Origin: Tenacibaculum gallaicum | GTDB taxonomy: Bacteria; Bacteroidota; Bacteroidia; Flavobacteriales; Flavobacteriaceae | DNA length: 64,000 nucleotides | Assembly: GCF_003387615.1 (NCBI RefSeq) | Contig: NZ_QUNS01000003.1 | Location: 332,190 to 396,189, forward strand | Reading direction: 5' to 3' | Part shown: positions 52,322-61,195 of the stretch, piece by piece | Layout of the letters: the number at the start of each line of letters is the position of its first letter | Numbering within the stretch: the stretch's first letter is position 1 | Notes under the pieces: model-generated | What the model was told of the DNA's origin: nothing | Databases searched by the model: none | The model's input: only the letters and a program-made list of their open reading frames with translations | Made by a program: the position numbers and the translations under genes

Positions 52322-53038
52322 TTAAATTAATTTACTTAAATTTTCTACTGCCACATAACGTTCTGATGTAAAGCCTTCTGCAAAATCAACTCCAATTAAT
52401 CTTCCTAAATCTCTTGCTCTATACTCAATACTATCAGTAAAGTTTACACTAGTTATTGGTGTTTCTGGTTCGTTACTCTTAGGATTAAAAAACTGCGATG
52501 AGTACGCCATGACCGAACCTATCTTTTTATCCATAAAACCTGTAACATCTACTACAAAATCAGGCTCTATATTTTTCCATTGTATATAATGATATACTTG
52601 CTTTGGTCGCCACTTTTCTTGTTTAACTCCATCTAACGCTGTTTCTATTTTAAGTAAACCGCTTAAAAAGCATGCATCAGACACTAACTTACTTCCTTTT
52701 GGGTGATCAATATGACGATCGTCAATAGCATTACACAATACTATTTCTGGTTGATACTTACGTATCATTTTAATAATTTCTAATTGATGCTCTCTATCAT
52801 TCTTAAAAAAGCCATCTGCAAAGCCTAAATTTTCACGTACTGATATTCCTAAGATTTCACCAGCTATTCTTGCTTCATTATCTCTTAACTCAGCAGAACC
52901 TCGTGTTCCTAATTCTCCTCGGGTTAAATCGACTATACCTACTTTATTTCCTAACGAAATTTCTTTGGCTATTGTAGCGGCACACCCTAATTCAACATCA
53001 TCTGGATGCGCTCCAAAAGCTAATATATCTAGTTTCAT
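52322..53038 (-). CDS. bshB1: Bacillithiol biosynthesis deacetylase
   Basis: A 238-residue zinc deacetylase of the LmbE/PIG-L fold. It removes the acetyl group from GlcNAc-malate in bacillithiol synthesis. AFGAHPDDVELGCAATIAKE near the start carries the metal-binding HPDD, LTRGELGTRGSAELRDNEA follows, and HIDHPKGSKLV carries the later metal His. The C-terminal YSSQFFNPKSNEPETP is typical of the BshB1 subgroup. Its ATG directly abuts the stop of the trans-sulfuration enzyme gene, so both form one unit. bshC lies 40 kb away. Confidence 0.94.
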   Translation of the reverse strand: MKLDILAFGAHPDDVELGCAATIAKEISLGNKVGIVDLTRGELGTRGSAELRDNEARIAGEILGISVRENLGFADGFFKNDREHQLEIIKMIRKYQPEIVLCNAIDDRHIDHPKGSKLVSDACFLSGLLKIETALDGVKQEKWRPKQVYHYIQWKNIEPDFVVDVTGFMDKKIGSVMAYSSQFFNPKSNEPETPITSVNFTDSIEYRARDLGRLIGVDFAEGFTSERYVAVENLSKLI

Positions 53039-54196
53039 TTATTGTATTGTTTTTTGTAATGCTTGTTCTATATCTTCAATTAAATCTTTTGTTTCTTCTA
53101 TTCCTACCGAAAAACGAATAAGTCCGTCTCTTATTCCTTGCTTTGCTCTTTCTTCTGGTGAAAGTAACGCATGCGAGGTTTCTGCAGGACTTAGCATAGT
53201 ACTTTCAACTCCTGCTAAACTCATAGACGGTTTTATCAATGCTAAATTACGTTGAAATATCATAGCATCAATTTCTTCTTGTAATTCAAAAGACAACATT
53301 CCTCCAAAATACTTCATTTGAGATTTGGCTAACTCATAATTTGTATGCGACTTTAACCCTGGGTAATATACCTTAGCTATATGCTCATTTTTTTCTAAAA
53401 TTTTTGCTATTTTTAAGGCATTCTTGCTTTGGCGTTTTACACGTAAATTCATTGTTTTTAAACTGCGCTCTAGCATCCACACCGTAAAATCACTTAAACT
53501 CCCTCCTAAGTTCTTAGCTAAATTCCATATTTTCTTTATATGTTCTTCTGAAGCAGCTACGGCTCCTGCCAAAATATCTGAATGGCCTCCCATATATTTA
53601 GTCGCAGAATGTATCATAATATCAACTCCAAAATCAACTGGAGTTTGATTAATTGGAGAGGCAAAAGTATTATCAATCATTGTTACAACACCATGTTGCT
53701 TTGCTAAATTAGCAACAGCCTGTATATCTACTACTTTTAATAAAGGATTGGATGGAGTTTCAATAAAAATTACACGTGTGTTTAGTTGAATTTCTTTTTC
53801 AAAATCTTCAATAGCTAAACTGTTGGTAAACGAATATTCTATTCCAAATTTTTCAAATTCTTCTACTACAAAATTATAGGTTCCTCCGTACAACGTTTCT
53901 TGCAGTACTACATGGTCTCCTTTTTGTAAAAAAGCTAATAAAGAAGTGCTAATAGCTGCCATACCCGAACCAAATAGTAAGCCTGATTCTGTTTTTTCTA
54001 AAGCAGCTATTTTTTTACACAACGCTTCTTGATTAGGTGTATTAAAATAACGTGGATACCTTTTTACATCTACATTTTCAAATTGGTAAGAAGTTGACAT
54101 GTATATTGGTGAAATAGCTCCTTTAAATTGTTCGTCTTTTATTTCACCAACATGCGTACAAATAGTATTAATGCCTAATTTTTGCTTGGTATTCAT
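53039..54196 (-). CDS. Trans-sulfuration PLP enzyme (cystathionine gamma-synthase/lyase type)
   Basis: A 385-residue Cys/Met-metabolism PLP enzyme. Motifs: YQFENVDVKRYPRYFNTPNQ, LFGSGMAAISTSLLAFL, FIETPSNPLLKVVDIQ, DNTFASPINQTP, and the PLP-Lys in IMIHSATKYMGGHSD. C-terminal SLAGVESTMLSPAETSHA. Cystathionine gamma-synthase, gamma-lyase and related activities cannot be separated by eye. Coupled to bshB1 with no gap, which fits cysteine supply for bacillithiol (inference). Confidence 0.9.
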   Translation of the reverse strand: MNTKQKLGINTICTHVGEIKDEQFKGAISPIYMSTSYQFENVDVKRYPRYFNTPNQEALCKKIAALEKTESGLLFGSGMAAISTSLLAFLQKGDHVVLQETLYGGTYNFVVEEFEKFGIEYSFTNSLAIEDFEKEIQLNTRVIFIETPSNPLLKVVDIQAVANLAKQHGVVTMIDNTFASPINQTPVDFGVDIMIHSATKYMGGHSDILAGAVAASEEHIKKIWNLAKNLGGSLSDFTVWMLERSLKTMNLRVKRQSKNALKIAKILEKNEHIAKVYYPGLKSHTNYELAKSQMKYFGGMLSFELQEEIDAMIFQRNLALIKPSMSLAGVESTMLSPAETSHALLSPEERAKQGIRDGLIRFSVGIEETKDLIEDIEQALQKTIQ

Positions 54197-54271
54197 AGTA
54201 ATAAGAGATTTTAAAATCTTAGACTTTAGATTTCTTTACAGAACTTTAATAGCTAAGTTACAAAAACTACC

Positions 54272-55681
54272 TTATACCTTAACAGATTTCCATTTTCCTT
54301 TTTTAAACATCCAAATACCAACAATGGCAATTAAAATTTCTGCTAAGGTTATTGCTAAAAAGACCCCAATAGGGCCAAAACCTAACGTAATTGCCATAAG
54401 GTATGCAAACGGTAATTGGAATAACCAAAAACACACAAAATTGATATAGGTCGGTGTTTTCGTATCACCTGAACCATTGAATGATTGAATTACAACCATT
54501 CCGTATGCATACGCTATATATCCTGCCGCCATAATTTGTAAACACAATGCTCCATTTTCAACAACTTCAGAATTTTCAGAAAACCATCCTAAAAAAGTTG
54601 GGGCAAAAACTATATAAATCAATGATACTATTCCCATAAAAATAGCACAGTATTTACTGGTAATCCAAACAGATTTCTCTGCCCTTTCCGGTTGTTGTGC
54701 TCCTAAGTTTTGACCTACCAATGTTGCTGCTGCATTACTCATTCCCCAAGCAGGCATTAAAGTAAACATCATTATTCGAATAGCAATTGTATATCCAGCA
54801 AGTACTTCGCTTCCAAATTCAGACATAATTCGCATTAAAAACACCCAGCTTGAAGTTCCAATAATAAACTGCCCTATTCCACCTAATGACACTCTAATTA
54901 AGTTTATCATTACTGAAGCTCTTATCACTAGATCTTTAACAACTAATTTTACTTTACCTGCCCCAAAGAACAATACTAGTAATTGTGCCACAACTGCTGT
55001 TCCTCTACCTATTGTTGTTGCTATAGCTGCTCCTTCTACTCCGTATGCAGGTATAGGTCCTAATCCGAAGATAAAAATAGGATCAAGGATAATATTTAAT
55101 CCGTTTGATAAAATCAACGTCCACATTGCTATAGATGCATTTCCTGCTCCTCTAAAAATAGCATTGATTAAAAACAGTAACATTACAGTAATGTTTCCTC
55201 CTAACAATACTTGGGTATAACCAAAACCTTCAGCTATTAAGTCTGGCTCCCCTCCCATGAGTGCCAGTATTTCTTTCGGATATAAAATTCCTACAACACT
55301 AATAAGTATTGAAATAAATACTCCTAGAAAGATAACTTGTACTGCTGTTTGGTTTGCTCCTTCTGAGTCTTTTTCTCCCGTTCTACGAGCAACTAAAGCG
55401 GTTGCCGCCATACTTAACCCTATAGCAACTGCATATACTAAAGTTAGTACCGACTCTGTTAGTCCTACAGTAGCTACAGCATTTACACTTACTCTCGATA
55501 CATAAATAATATCTACCAAAGCAAAAATAGATTCCATCAGCATTTCTAAAATCATCGGAATTGCTAATAAAAAAATTGCCTTACGAATGCTTCCTGTCGT
55601 AAAATCTTGCTGTCTTCCTAAAACAGCGTCTTTAAAAAGTGAGAATATGGTTTGTTTTGATGTTTGATTGTAATCAGTCAT
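54272..55681 (-). CDS. MATE family efflux transporter
   Basis: A 469-residue exporter with twelve membrane helices in two similar halves. LAIPMILEMLMESIFALVDIIYVSRV (helix 1) and GLTESVLTLVYAVAIGLSMAATALVARR (helix 2-3) are MATE signatures; ATTIGRGTAVVAQLL and WGMSNAAATLVGQNLGAQQPERAEK mark the second half. Drug/cation antiport with Na+ or H+ is the family role; the substrate is unknown. It stands alone 75 bp upstream of the trans-sulfuration gene. Confidence 0.95.
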   Translation of the reverse strand: MTDYNQTSKQTIFSLFKDAVLGRQQDFTTGSIRKAIFLLAIPMILEMLMESIFALVDIIYVSRVSVNAVATVGLTESVLTLVYAVAIGLSMAATALVARRTGEKDSEGANQTAVQVIFLGVFISILISVVGILYPKEILALMGGEPDLIAEGFGYTQVLLGGNITVMLLFLINAIFRGAGNASIAMWTLILSNGLNIILDPIFIFGLGPIPAYGVEGAAIATTIGRGTAVVAQLLVLFFGAGKVKLVVKDLVIRASVMINLIRVSLGGIGQFIIGTSSWVFLMRIMSEFGSEVLAGYTIAIRIMMFTLMPAWGMSNAAATLVGQNLGAQQPERAEKSVWITSKYCAIFMGIVSLIYIVFAPTFLGWFSENSEVVENGALCLQIMAAGYIAYAYGMVVIQSFNGSGDTKTPTYINFVCFWLFQLPFAYLMAITLGFGPIGVFLAITLAEILIAIVGIWMFKKGKWKSVKV

Positions 55682-55834
55682 TATAAAGTTTATATATATA
55701 CATAAAATTGTCTTAAAAAAATTAAGACATAACTATTTGTTGCTCAAGCAACACTGCTATGTGAGGTGACTTATACAATCATAATGGTACAAATATGCGA
55801 AAATATTTTTAATTAATTTCAATATCTTCGTGCT

Positions 55835-56593
55835 ATGATTAAGGTTGCCATTATAGGAGGCGGTAATGTAGCTACACATTTAGCCAATGCTTTTAGTAAA
55901 ACAAACGAAGTATCGTTAGTACAGGTTTATGCTCGAAATATTGAACAAGTTCAACATTTAAAAGGAGTTACTTCTATTACAAATAGCATAGAGCTTTTAA
56001 CAAAAGCTGATGTATATATCATTGCTGTTTCTGATGATGCTATTGGTGATGTTTCTCATAAAATTGAACAAAAAAACGGTTTAGTAGTGCACACTTCTGG
56101 AAGTGTGGCTATGCAATCGTTACAAAACACTGGTCGCAAAGGTATTTTTTACTTATTGCAAAGTTTTTCAAAAGACAAAGAAGTTAATTTTGATGAAATT
56201 CCGTTTTGTTTAGAAGCTGAAAATGAAGAAGACTTACGGTTATTAGAAGATCTAGCAAAATCAATCGGAAAAAAGATATACCGTATCAATTCTGAACAAC
56301 GTAAACGATTACACGTCGCAGCCGTTTTTGTAAATAACTTTACCAACCACATGTATAAGATTGGTGCTGATATTTGTAATGAATACCAAGTTCCTTTTGA
56401 AGTATTACAACCGTTGGTTAAAGAAACAGCTCAAAAAATAACCAAGTTGAGTCCTGAGGCAGCACAAACAGGTCCTGCCAAAAGAAATGACCAAAAAACT
56501 ATTCAAAATCATTTAGCATTATTAAATGCTGAACAACAAGAAATTTATAAACTTATTACAAAATCAATCCAAAAAAATGGAAAAGAGTTATAA
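55835..56593 (+). CDS. Rossmann-like and DUF2520 domain protein
   Basis: A 252-residue protein. N-terminal NAD(P)-binding VAIIGGGNVATHLANAF, ADVYIIAVSDDAIGDVS and VVHTSGSVAMQSL; C-terminal DUF2520 helical domain (KRLHVAAVFVNNFTNHMYKIG, AQTGPAKRNDQKTIQNHL). Resembles oxidoreductases of the pyrroline-5-carboxylate reductase or 3-hydroxyisobutyrate dehydrogenase fold; substrate unknown. The stop overlaps the next gene by 17 bp. Confidence 0.9.
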   Translation: MIKVAIIGGGNVATHLANAFSKTNEVSLVQVYARNIEQVQHLKGVTSITNSIELLTKADVYIIAVSDDAIGDVSHKIEQKNGLVVHTSGSVAMQSLQNTGRKGIFYLLQSFSKDKEVNFDEIPFCLEAENEEDLRLLEDLAKSIGKKIYRINSEQRKRLHVAAVFVNNFTNHMYKIGADICNEYQVPFEVLQPLVKETAQKITKLSPEAAQTGPAKRNDQKTIQNHLALLNAEQQEIYKLITKSIQKNGKEL

Positions 56594-57104
56594 AGAATAC
56601 TTACCTCAAATAGATACTTTTATTTTTGATGTAGATGGTGTGTTGACTAACGGAATTGTAACCGTTTTTCCTGATGGGCAACTCTTACGTCAAATGAATA
56701 TTAAAGATGGGTACGCTTTAAAAGCTGCTGTAAAAGCAGGCTACAGAGTTTGTATCATCTCAGGAGGAAAAAATGAAGGTGTACGTACACGCTTAGAAGG
56801 CTTAGGTATTACTGATATTTATTTAGGTGCTCATAACAAAATTCAACAGTTTAATGAATTGGTTGAAAAGCACAAATTGAATCCTGAAAATGTGATGTAC
56901 ATGGGAGATGACATTCCTGATTATCCTGTAATGAAACTCGTTGGAATGCCTTCTTGCCCTAACGATGCCGCTCGTGAAATACAACAAATTTCAAAATACA
57001 TTTCTGATAAAACTGGCGGTAACGGTTGTGCTCGTGATATTATTGAACAAGTGTTACGTGTACAAGGAAAATGGGATAGCAATTTTGATGCACAATACGA
57101 TTAA
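56577..57104 (+). CDS. kdsC: KdsC-type HAD phosphatase (Kdo 8-phosphate phosphatase)
   Basis: A 175-residue HAD-IIIA enzyme that dephosphorylates Kdo-8-phosphate for LPS synthesis. Catalytic IDTFIFDVDGVLTNG, RQMNIKDGYALKAAVKAGYRV, IISGGKNEGVRTRLE and MYMGDDIPDYPVM match KdsC. I chose the internal ATG (56577) because the long frame from 56526 overlaps the preceding gene by far more. The overlap with the DUF2520 gene is 17 bp, indicating coupling. Confidence 0.9.
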   Translation: MEKSYKEYLPQIDTFIFDVDGVLTNGIVTVFPDGQLLRQMNIKDGYALKAAVKAGYRVCIISGGKNEGVRTRLEGLGITDIYLGAHNKIQQFNELVEKHKLNPENVMYMGDDIPDYPVMKLVGMPSCPNDAAREIQQISKYISDKTGGNGCARDIIEQVLRVQGKWDSNFDAQYD

Positions 57105-57149
57105 TTGGAATACTTTTTGAAAACGATATATTATTAAAACTTATACATA

Positions 57150-57575
57150 ATGAAAAAAATACTTTTTACTTTAGTACTTACTACCATTAGCTTTTCAATG
57201 AGCGCACAAACTATTTTCGGAAAATGGGAAAACCGCGATGAAGAAACTAACAAAGTTGATTCTGTAATTGAAGTATATAAAAAAGACGGAAAAGCATACG
57301 CTAAAATTGTTGAGATTACAAACGAAAAACGTCAAGAAGCTGTTTGTGATAAATGTAGCGGAAAGCGTAAAAACACCCCTATTTTAGGAATGAATATTTT
57401 AACAGGACTAAAAAAAGATGGTGACGAATGGAGCGGTGGGAAAATTTTAGATCCTAAAAACGGAAAAGAATACAAGTGCTATATTAAACTAGAAAATAAT
57501 GACAAGTTAAAAATTAGAGGTTACATCGGTTTTGCTGCCTTTGGTAGAACAGCCTACTGGCACCGAAAAAACTAA
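57150..57575 (+). CDS. DUF2147 family secreted protein
   Basis: A 141-residue protein with signal peptide (MKKILFTLVLTTISFSMSAQ). DUF2147 features: IFGKWENRDEETNKVDSVIEVY, VCDKCSGKRKNTPILGMNILTGL, GKILDPKNGKEYKCYIKLE and IRGYIGFAAFGRTAYWHR. Function unknown, probably periplasmic or outer-membrane-linked. Followed by a terminator. Confidence 0.9.
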   Translation: MKKILFTLVLTTISFSMSAQTIFGKWENRDEETNKVDSVIEVYKKDGKAYAKIVEITNEKRQEAVCDKCSGKRKNTPILGMNILTGLKKDGDEWSGGKILDPKNGKEYKCYIKLENNDKLKIRGYIGFAAFGRTAYWHRKN

Positions 57576-57585
57576 ACATCATTCA

Positions 57586-57615
57586 AAAGCATCAATTTTT
57601 AATGATGCTTTTTTT
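57586..57615 (+). terminator. Terminator of the DUF2147 gene
   Basis: AAAGCATCA / TGATGCTTT stem, 8-nt loop, T run. Confidence 0.8.
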
Positions 57616-57625
57616 ATAAAAAAAT

Positions 57626-57667
57626 AAAAGACTTTAATGTCTTTTATAAAGAAAACCAATATCTTTG
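57626..57667 (+). promoter_or_regulatory. Palindromic operator and promoter before the Rrf2 gene
   Basis: AAAAGAC-TTTAAT-GTCTTTT (57626-57645), a perfect 7-bp inverted repeat, followed by the -7 box TATCTTTG (57660-57667). The palindrome overlaps the expected -33 region, so binding would repress. A second copy lies before ric. Confidence 0.65.
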
Positions 57668-57684
57668 TAACATATTATATTTAT

Positions 57685-58125
57685 ATGTTTTCAAAATCTT
57701 GTGAATACGGTTTAAGAGCAACTATTTTTGTTGCAGAGCAATCTAGCTTAGACAACAAAGTTGGTGTAAAAGCCATTGCTGCTGCTATTGATTCTCCAGA
57801 AGCTTTTACAGGAAAAATATTACAAATTTTAACGAAGAATAATATCATAGATTCTATTAAAGGACCTTATGGCGGTTTTGTAATTAACAAAGCCAACCTT
57901 AAAAAAATTCGTTTAAGTGATATCGTTCGTGTATTAGATGGCGATAGTATTTATACAGGCTGCGGATTGGGTTTAAAACAATGTGACGATAGCTCTCCCT
58001 GCCCTCTTCACTTTAAATTTATAGAAATTAGAGACAACTTAAGAAAAATGTTAGAAAGGAATACCCTTCATGATATATTATACACAAATGATAAGGAAAA
58101 TACTTTCTGGCTAAAACGAGAATAA
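57685..58125 (+). CDS. Rrf2 family regulator, NsrR-like
   Basis: A 146-residue winged-helix regulator. MFSKSCEYGLRATIFVAE, VGVKAIAAAIDSPEAFTGKILQIL, GPYGGFVIN and LSDIVRVLDGD match Rrf2. Three Cys (about 93, 100 and 106 in CGLGLKQC and PCPLHF) are spaced as for an iron-sulfur cluster, as in NsrR/IscR. The start was taken at the ATG after the promoter; the frame to 57637 adds 16 codons. Next to ric and the NO reductase gene, so a nitric-oxide-sensing role is the best guess. Confidence 0.9.
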   Translation: MFSKSCEYGLRATIFVAEQSSLDNKVGVKAIAAAIDSPEAFTGKILQILTKNNIIDSIKGPYGGFVINKANLKKIRLSDIVRVLDGDSIYTGCGLGLKQCDDSSPCPLHFKFIEIRDNLRKMLERNTLHDILYTNDKENTFWLKRE

Positions 58126-58141
58126 AAAAATTTACAATAAT

Positions 58142-58161
58142 AAAAGATAAAAAGGTCTTTT
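58142..58161 (+). promoter_or_regulatory. Second copy of the Rrf2 operator, before ric
   Basis: AAAAGAT-AAAAAG-GTCTTTT, 20 bp, same arms as the site at 57626 with one base changed. It lies 31 bp before the ric ATG. Confidence 0.6.
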
Positions 58162-58192
58162 TATTATCTATAAAAACATAAACTAAAACAAA

Positions 58193-58915
58193 ATGGAAAT
58201 AAATAACAACTCAATAGTAGCTGACATAGTTGCAAACAACTATAAAACAGCTACAATTTTTAAACTATATGGAATTGATTTTTGTTGCAATGGTAATAGA
58301 ACTATTCAAGAAGTTTCAATGAAAAAAAATATTATTCCAGATACGTTAATCAATAAACTAATTCGTATTGATAAGGGTTCAAAATCAAATAACGATTATC
58401 AAAACTGGTCGTTAGATTTTTTGTGTGATTACATCTACCAAAATCATCATACCTATGTTGAAAAACAAATACCTGAAGTTTTAGAATACTTAACTAAAAT
58501 AGCTAAGGTACATGGTAACAATCACACTGAGCTACATGAAGTTTTACAGCTTTTTAAAAAAAGTGCAGGTGAACTAACAACCCACATGAAAAAAGAGGAA
58601 CTTATTTTATTTCCTTTTATTAAAAAATTAGTCACGGCTTGTAATACGAACACTCCACTTTCACTCCCTCCTTTTGGCACGGTAGAAAACCCTATTAACA
58701 TGATGCATACTGAGCATGATAATGAAGGAGATAGATTTAGAATCATTTCAAAACTTACTAATAACTACACTCCTCCTACTGATGCCTGCAACACTTATGA
58801 AGTTGCTTTAGCCATGCTTCAGGAGTTTGAAGAAGATTTACACAAACACATTCATTTAGAAAACAACATTCTATTTAAAAAAGCAATCAAATTAGAAAAT
58901 CAATTAAATAACTAA
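58193..58915 (+). CDS. ric: Iron-sulfur cluster repair di-iron protein (RIC/ScdA)
   Basis: A 240-residue RIC protein that restores Fe-S clusters damaged by NO or oxidants. N-terminal ScdA_N domain (IVADIVANNYKTATIFKLYG, FCCNGNRT, about 1-55). Hemerythrin-like di-iron part about 75-235 with HHTYVEKQIPE, KVHGNNHTELHE, MKKEELILFPF, MMHTEHDNEGDRF and LHKHIHLENNILF supplying the His/Glu ligands. Two bases separate it from the NO reductase gene. Operon with norB under the Rrf2 operator. Confidence 0.93.
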   Translation: MEINNNSIVADIVANNYKTATIFKLYGIDFCCNGNRTIQEVSMKKNIIPDTLINKLIRIDKGSKSNNDYQNWSLDFLCDYIYQNHHTYVEKQIPEVLEYLTKIAKVHGNNHTELHEVLQLFKKSAGELTTHMKKEELILFPFIKKLVTACNTNTPLSLPPFGTVENPINMMHTEHDNEGDRFRIISKLTNNYTPPTDACNTYEVALAMLQEFEEDLHKHIHLENNILFKKAIKLENQLNN

Positions 58916-58917
58916 TA

Positions 58918-61137
58918 ATGAGAAAAATTTGGACTGGATTTATTGCAGTAGTGGTACTATCATTTATTGCATTAATATGGGTAGGTACAGAAGTTTACCA
59001 AACCCAACCCCCTATACCTGAAACAGTAAAAGTTAACGGAAGTAACGAAACTATATATACTAAAAAAGATATTCAAGATGGACAAAATATATGGGAATCT
59101 ATTGGAGGAATGGAAGTGGGTTCTATTTGGGGACACGGAAGTTATGTAGCTCCAGACTGGACAGCCGATTGGATTCATAAAGAAGCTGTTTATTTACTAA
59201 ACTATTGGTCAAAAAGAGATTTTAATATTGAGTATAACACTTTAGATGAAGAAAATAAAGCAGCTTTAAAAGCTCGACTGATAAAAGATATTAGAACCAA
59301 TACCTTTAATGAAAAAGACCAATCAATAACTATTTCAAAAGAACGAAAAGAAGCTATTGTAGTAAACTCAACACATTACACAAACATCTTTTCGAAAGGT
59401 CATGAAAAATATGCCATTCCAGAAGGCGCCTTAACCGATATTGAAAAACTACGAAAACTAAATGCTTTCTTATTCTGGACCTCTTGGGCAGCAAGTACAG
59501 AAAGACCTGGAAAGGATTACACCTATACCTCTAACTGGCCTCATGAGCCGTTAATTAATAATACTATTACTCCCGATTCACAACTTTGGTCAGGGTTCTC
59601 TATAATTTTATTACTACTATTTATTGGAGTGTTAACTTATTATTACATCCGAAACCATGAAAAAGGAGAAGCAGTAACAAACCCAAACAAAGATCCTTTA
59701 CTCGACTTAAAGCTATTTAGGTCTCAAAAAGCAGTATTGAAGTACTTTTTAGTTATTTCCCTACTTATTGTATTACAAGTTGTTCTGGGAATTGTTACTG
59801 TACATTACACGGTAGAAGGACAAGCTTTCTTCGGATTTAATTTATCTGAATATCTTCCGTATTCAATTTCTAGAACATGGCATACACAACTTGCTGTATT
59901 TTGGATTGCTGCTACTTGGTTAGCTACAGGGTTATTCTTAGCACCAATAATCAGTGGTAAAGAAATGAAGCACCAAGTTTTCGGCATCAACTTCTTATTT
60001 GTAGCCTTATTAATAATTGTATTAGGGTCTATGCTAGGAGAATGGTTAGGTGTACATCAATTTTTAGACTTAACCACTAATTTCTTCTTTGGTCACCAGG
60101 GATACGAATACATGGATTTAGGTAGATTCTGGCAAATATTCTTAGGTATTGGTTTAATATTATGGGTAGTTATGGTTGGTAGACACGTGCTGTATGGTAT
60201 CCGTAAAAAAGACGATTCTAAACATTTGCTTTCTATCCTATTAATAGCTGTAATTGCTATTGGTATGTTCTTTTTCTCAGGATTAATGTATGGAGAAAAC
60301 AGCTCATTACCAGTAATTAATTATTGGAGGTGGTGGCTCGTACACTTATGGGTAGAAGGTTTCTTTGAGGTATTTGCTACGGTAGTTATTGCTTATATCT
60401 TTTCTCGAATGAAAGTTATTTCAACCAAAACGGCAGGAAAAACAGCAATTGCCTCTGCTACTATATTTTTAGCAGGAGGTATTATTGGTACCCTACACCA
60501 CTTGTATTATTCAGGAACACCAGTACAAGCTATTGCTTTAGGAGCTACGTTTAGTGCTTTAGAAGTAGTACCTCTTACCTTAATGGGATTTGAAATTAGA
60601 GAAAACTGGAATTTGTTGAAAAAGAATGCTTGGATTCAACGTTATAAATGGCCTATCTTTTTCTTTATTGCTGTTGCCTTTTGGAACATGGTAGGTGCTG
60701 GTGTATTCGGGTTCTTAATCAACCCTCCTATTGCACTATACTACATTCAAGGGTTAAATACTACTGCAGTACATGCGCACACAGCCTTGTTTGGAGTATA
60801 TGGAATGTTAGGTATGGGCTTTATTTTAATCTGTCTACGCCTATATTCAAATATTCCTTGGAACGAAAAATTAGTAAAAAATGCATTTTGGTTCTTAAAT
60901 ATTGGATTGGTATTAATGGTCGTATTAAGCTTATTACCAGTTGGTATAATTCAAGCATACACCTCAATAACCAAAGGGTATTCTTTTGCCAGAGATCCTG
61001 AACTACTATACAACCCTACAGTACAAACCCTAAAATGGATGCGAATGATTGGTGATATAGTATTTTCTTTAGGTATTGTATGTTTCTGCTGGTTTGTAGT
61101 TAAAACAACTATAAATGCCATAAAACAAAAATCGTAA
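58918..61137 (+). CDS. norB: Quinol-dependent nitric oxide reductase (qNor)
   Basis: A 739-residue single-subunit NO reductase in the inner membrane. The N-terminal extension with periplasmic domain (about 30-235) holds GQNIWESIGGMEVGSIWGHG and PDWTADWIHKEA, and TSWAASTERPGKDYTYTSNWP. The NorB core has about thirteen helices: TWHTQLAVFWIAATWLATGLF carries a heme His, and YWRWWLVHLWVEGFFEVFAT, GGIIGTLHHLYYSGTP and NTTAVHAHTALFGVYGMLGM carry the other metal His. It reduces NO to N2O with quinol. Not followed by other denitrification genes, so detoxification is likely. An overlapping frame at 60648-61001 is a shadow. Confidence 0.95.
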   Translation: MRKIWTGFIAVVVLSFIALIWVGTEVYQTQPPIPETVKVNGSNETIYTKKDIQDGQNIWESIGGMEVGSIWGHGSYVAPDWTADWIHKEAVYLLNYWSKRDFNIEYNTLDEENKAALKARLIKDIRTNTFNEKDQSITISKERKEAIVVNSTHYTNIFSKGHEKYAIPEGALTDIEKLRKLNAFLFWTSWAASTERPGKDYTYTSNWPHEPLINNTITPDSQLWSGFSIILLLLFIGVLTYYYIRNHEKGEAVTNPNKDPLLDLKLFRSQKAVLKYFLVISLLIVLQVVLGIVTVHYTVEGQAFFGFNLSEYLPYSISRTWHTQLAVFWIAATWLATGLFLAPIISGKEMKHQVFGINFLFVALLIIVLGSMLGEWLGVHQFLDLTTNFFFGHQGYEYMDLGRFWQIFLGIGLILWVVMVGRHVLYGIRKKDDSKHLLSILLIAVIAIGMFFFSGLMYGENSSLPVINYWRWWLVHLWVEGFFEVFATVVIAYIFSRMKVISTKTAGKTAIASATIFLAGGIIGTLHHLYYSGTPVQAIALGATFSALEVVPLTLMGFEIRENWNLLKKNAWIQRYKWPIFFFIAVAFWNMVGAGVFGFLINPPIALYYIQGLNTTAVHAHTALFGVYGMLGMGFILICLRLYSNIPWNEKLVKNAFWFLNIGLVLMVVLSLLPVGIIQAYTSITKGYSFARDPELLYNPTVQTLKWMRMIGDIVFSLGIVCFCWFVVKTTINAIKQKS

Positions 61138-61155
61138 ACCCCTCTTTATTTTTAT

Positions 61156-61192
61156 AAAAAGTCTGTGTAAACCCCATCTATACAGACTTTTT
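61156..61192 (+). terminator. Terminator of the ric-norB operon
   Basis: AAAAAGTCTGT / ACAGACTTTTT stem (11 bp) with a 15-nt loop. Shared end with the convergent dioxygenase gene. Confidence 0.8.
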
Positions 61193-61195
61193 TTA

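Noticed and set aside
60648..61001. 117-codon frame inside norB
   Set aside because: Lies wholly within the strong norB frame; Cys/Tyr/Leu-rich shift product, no family features.
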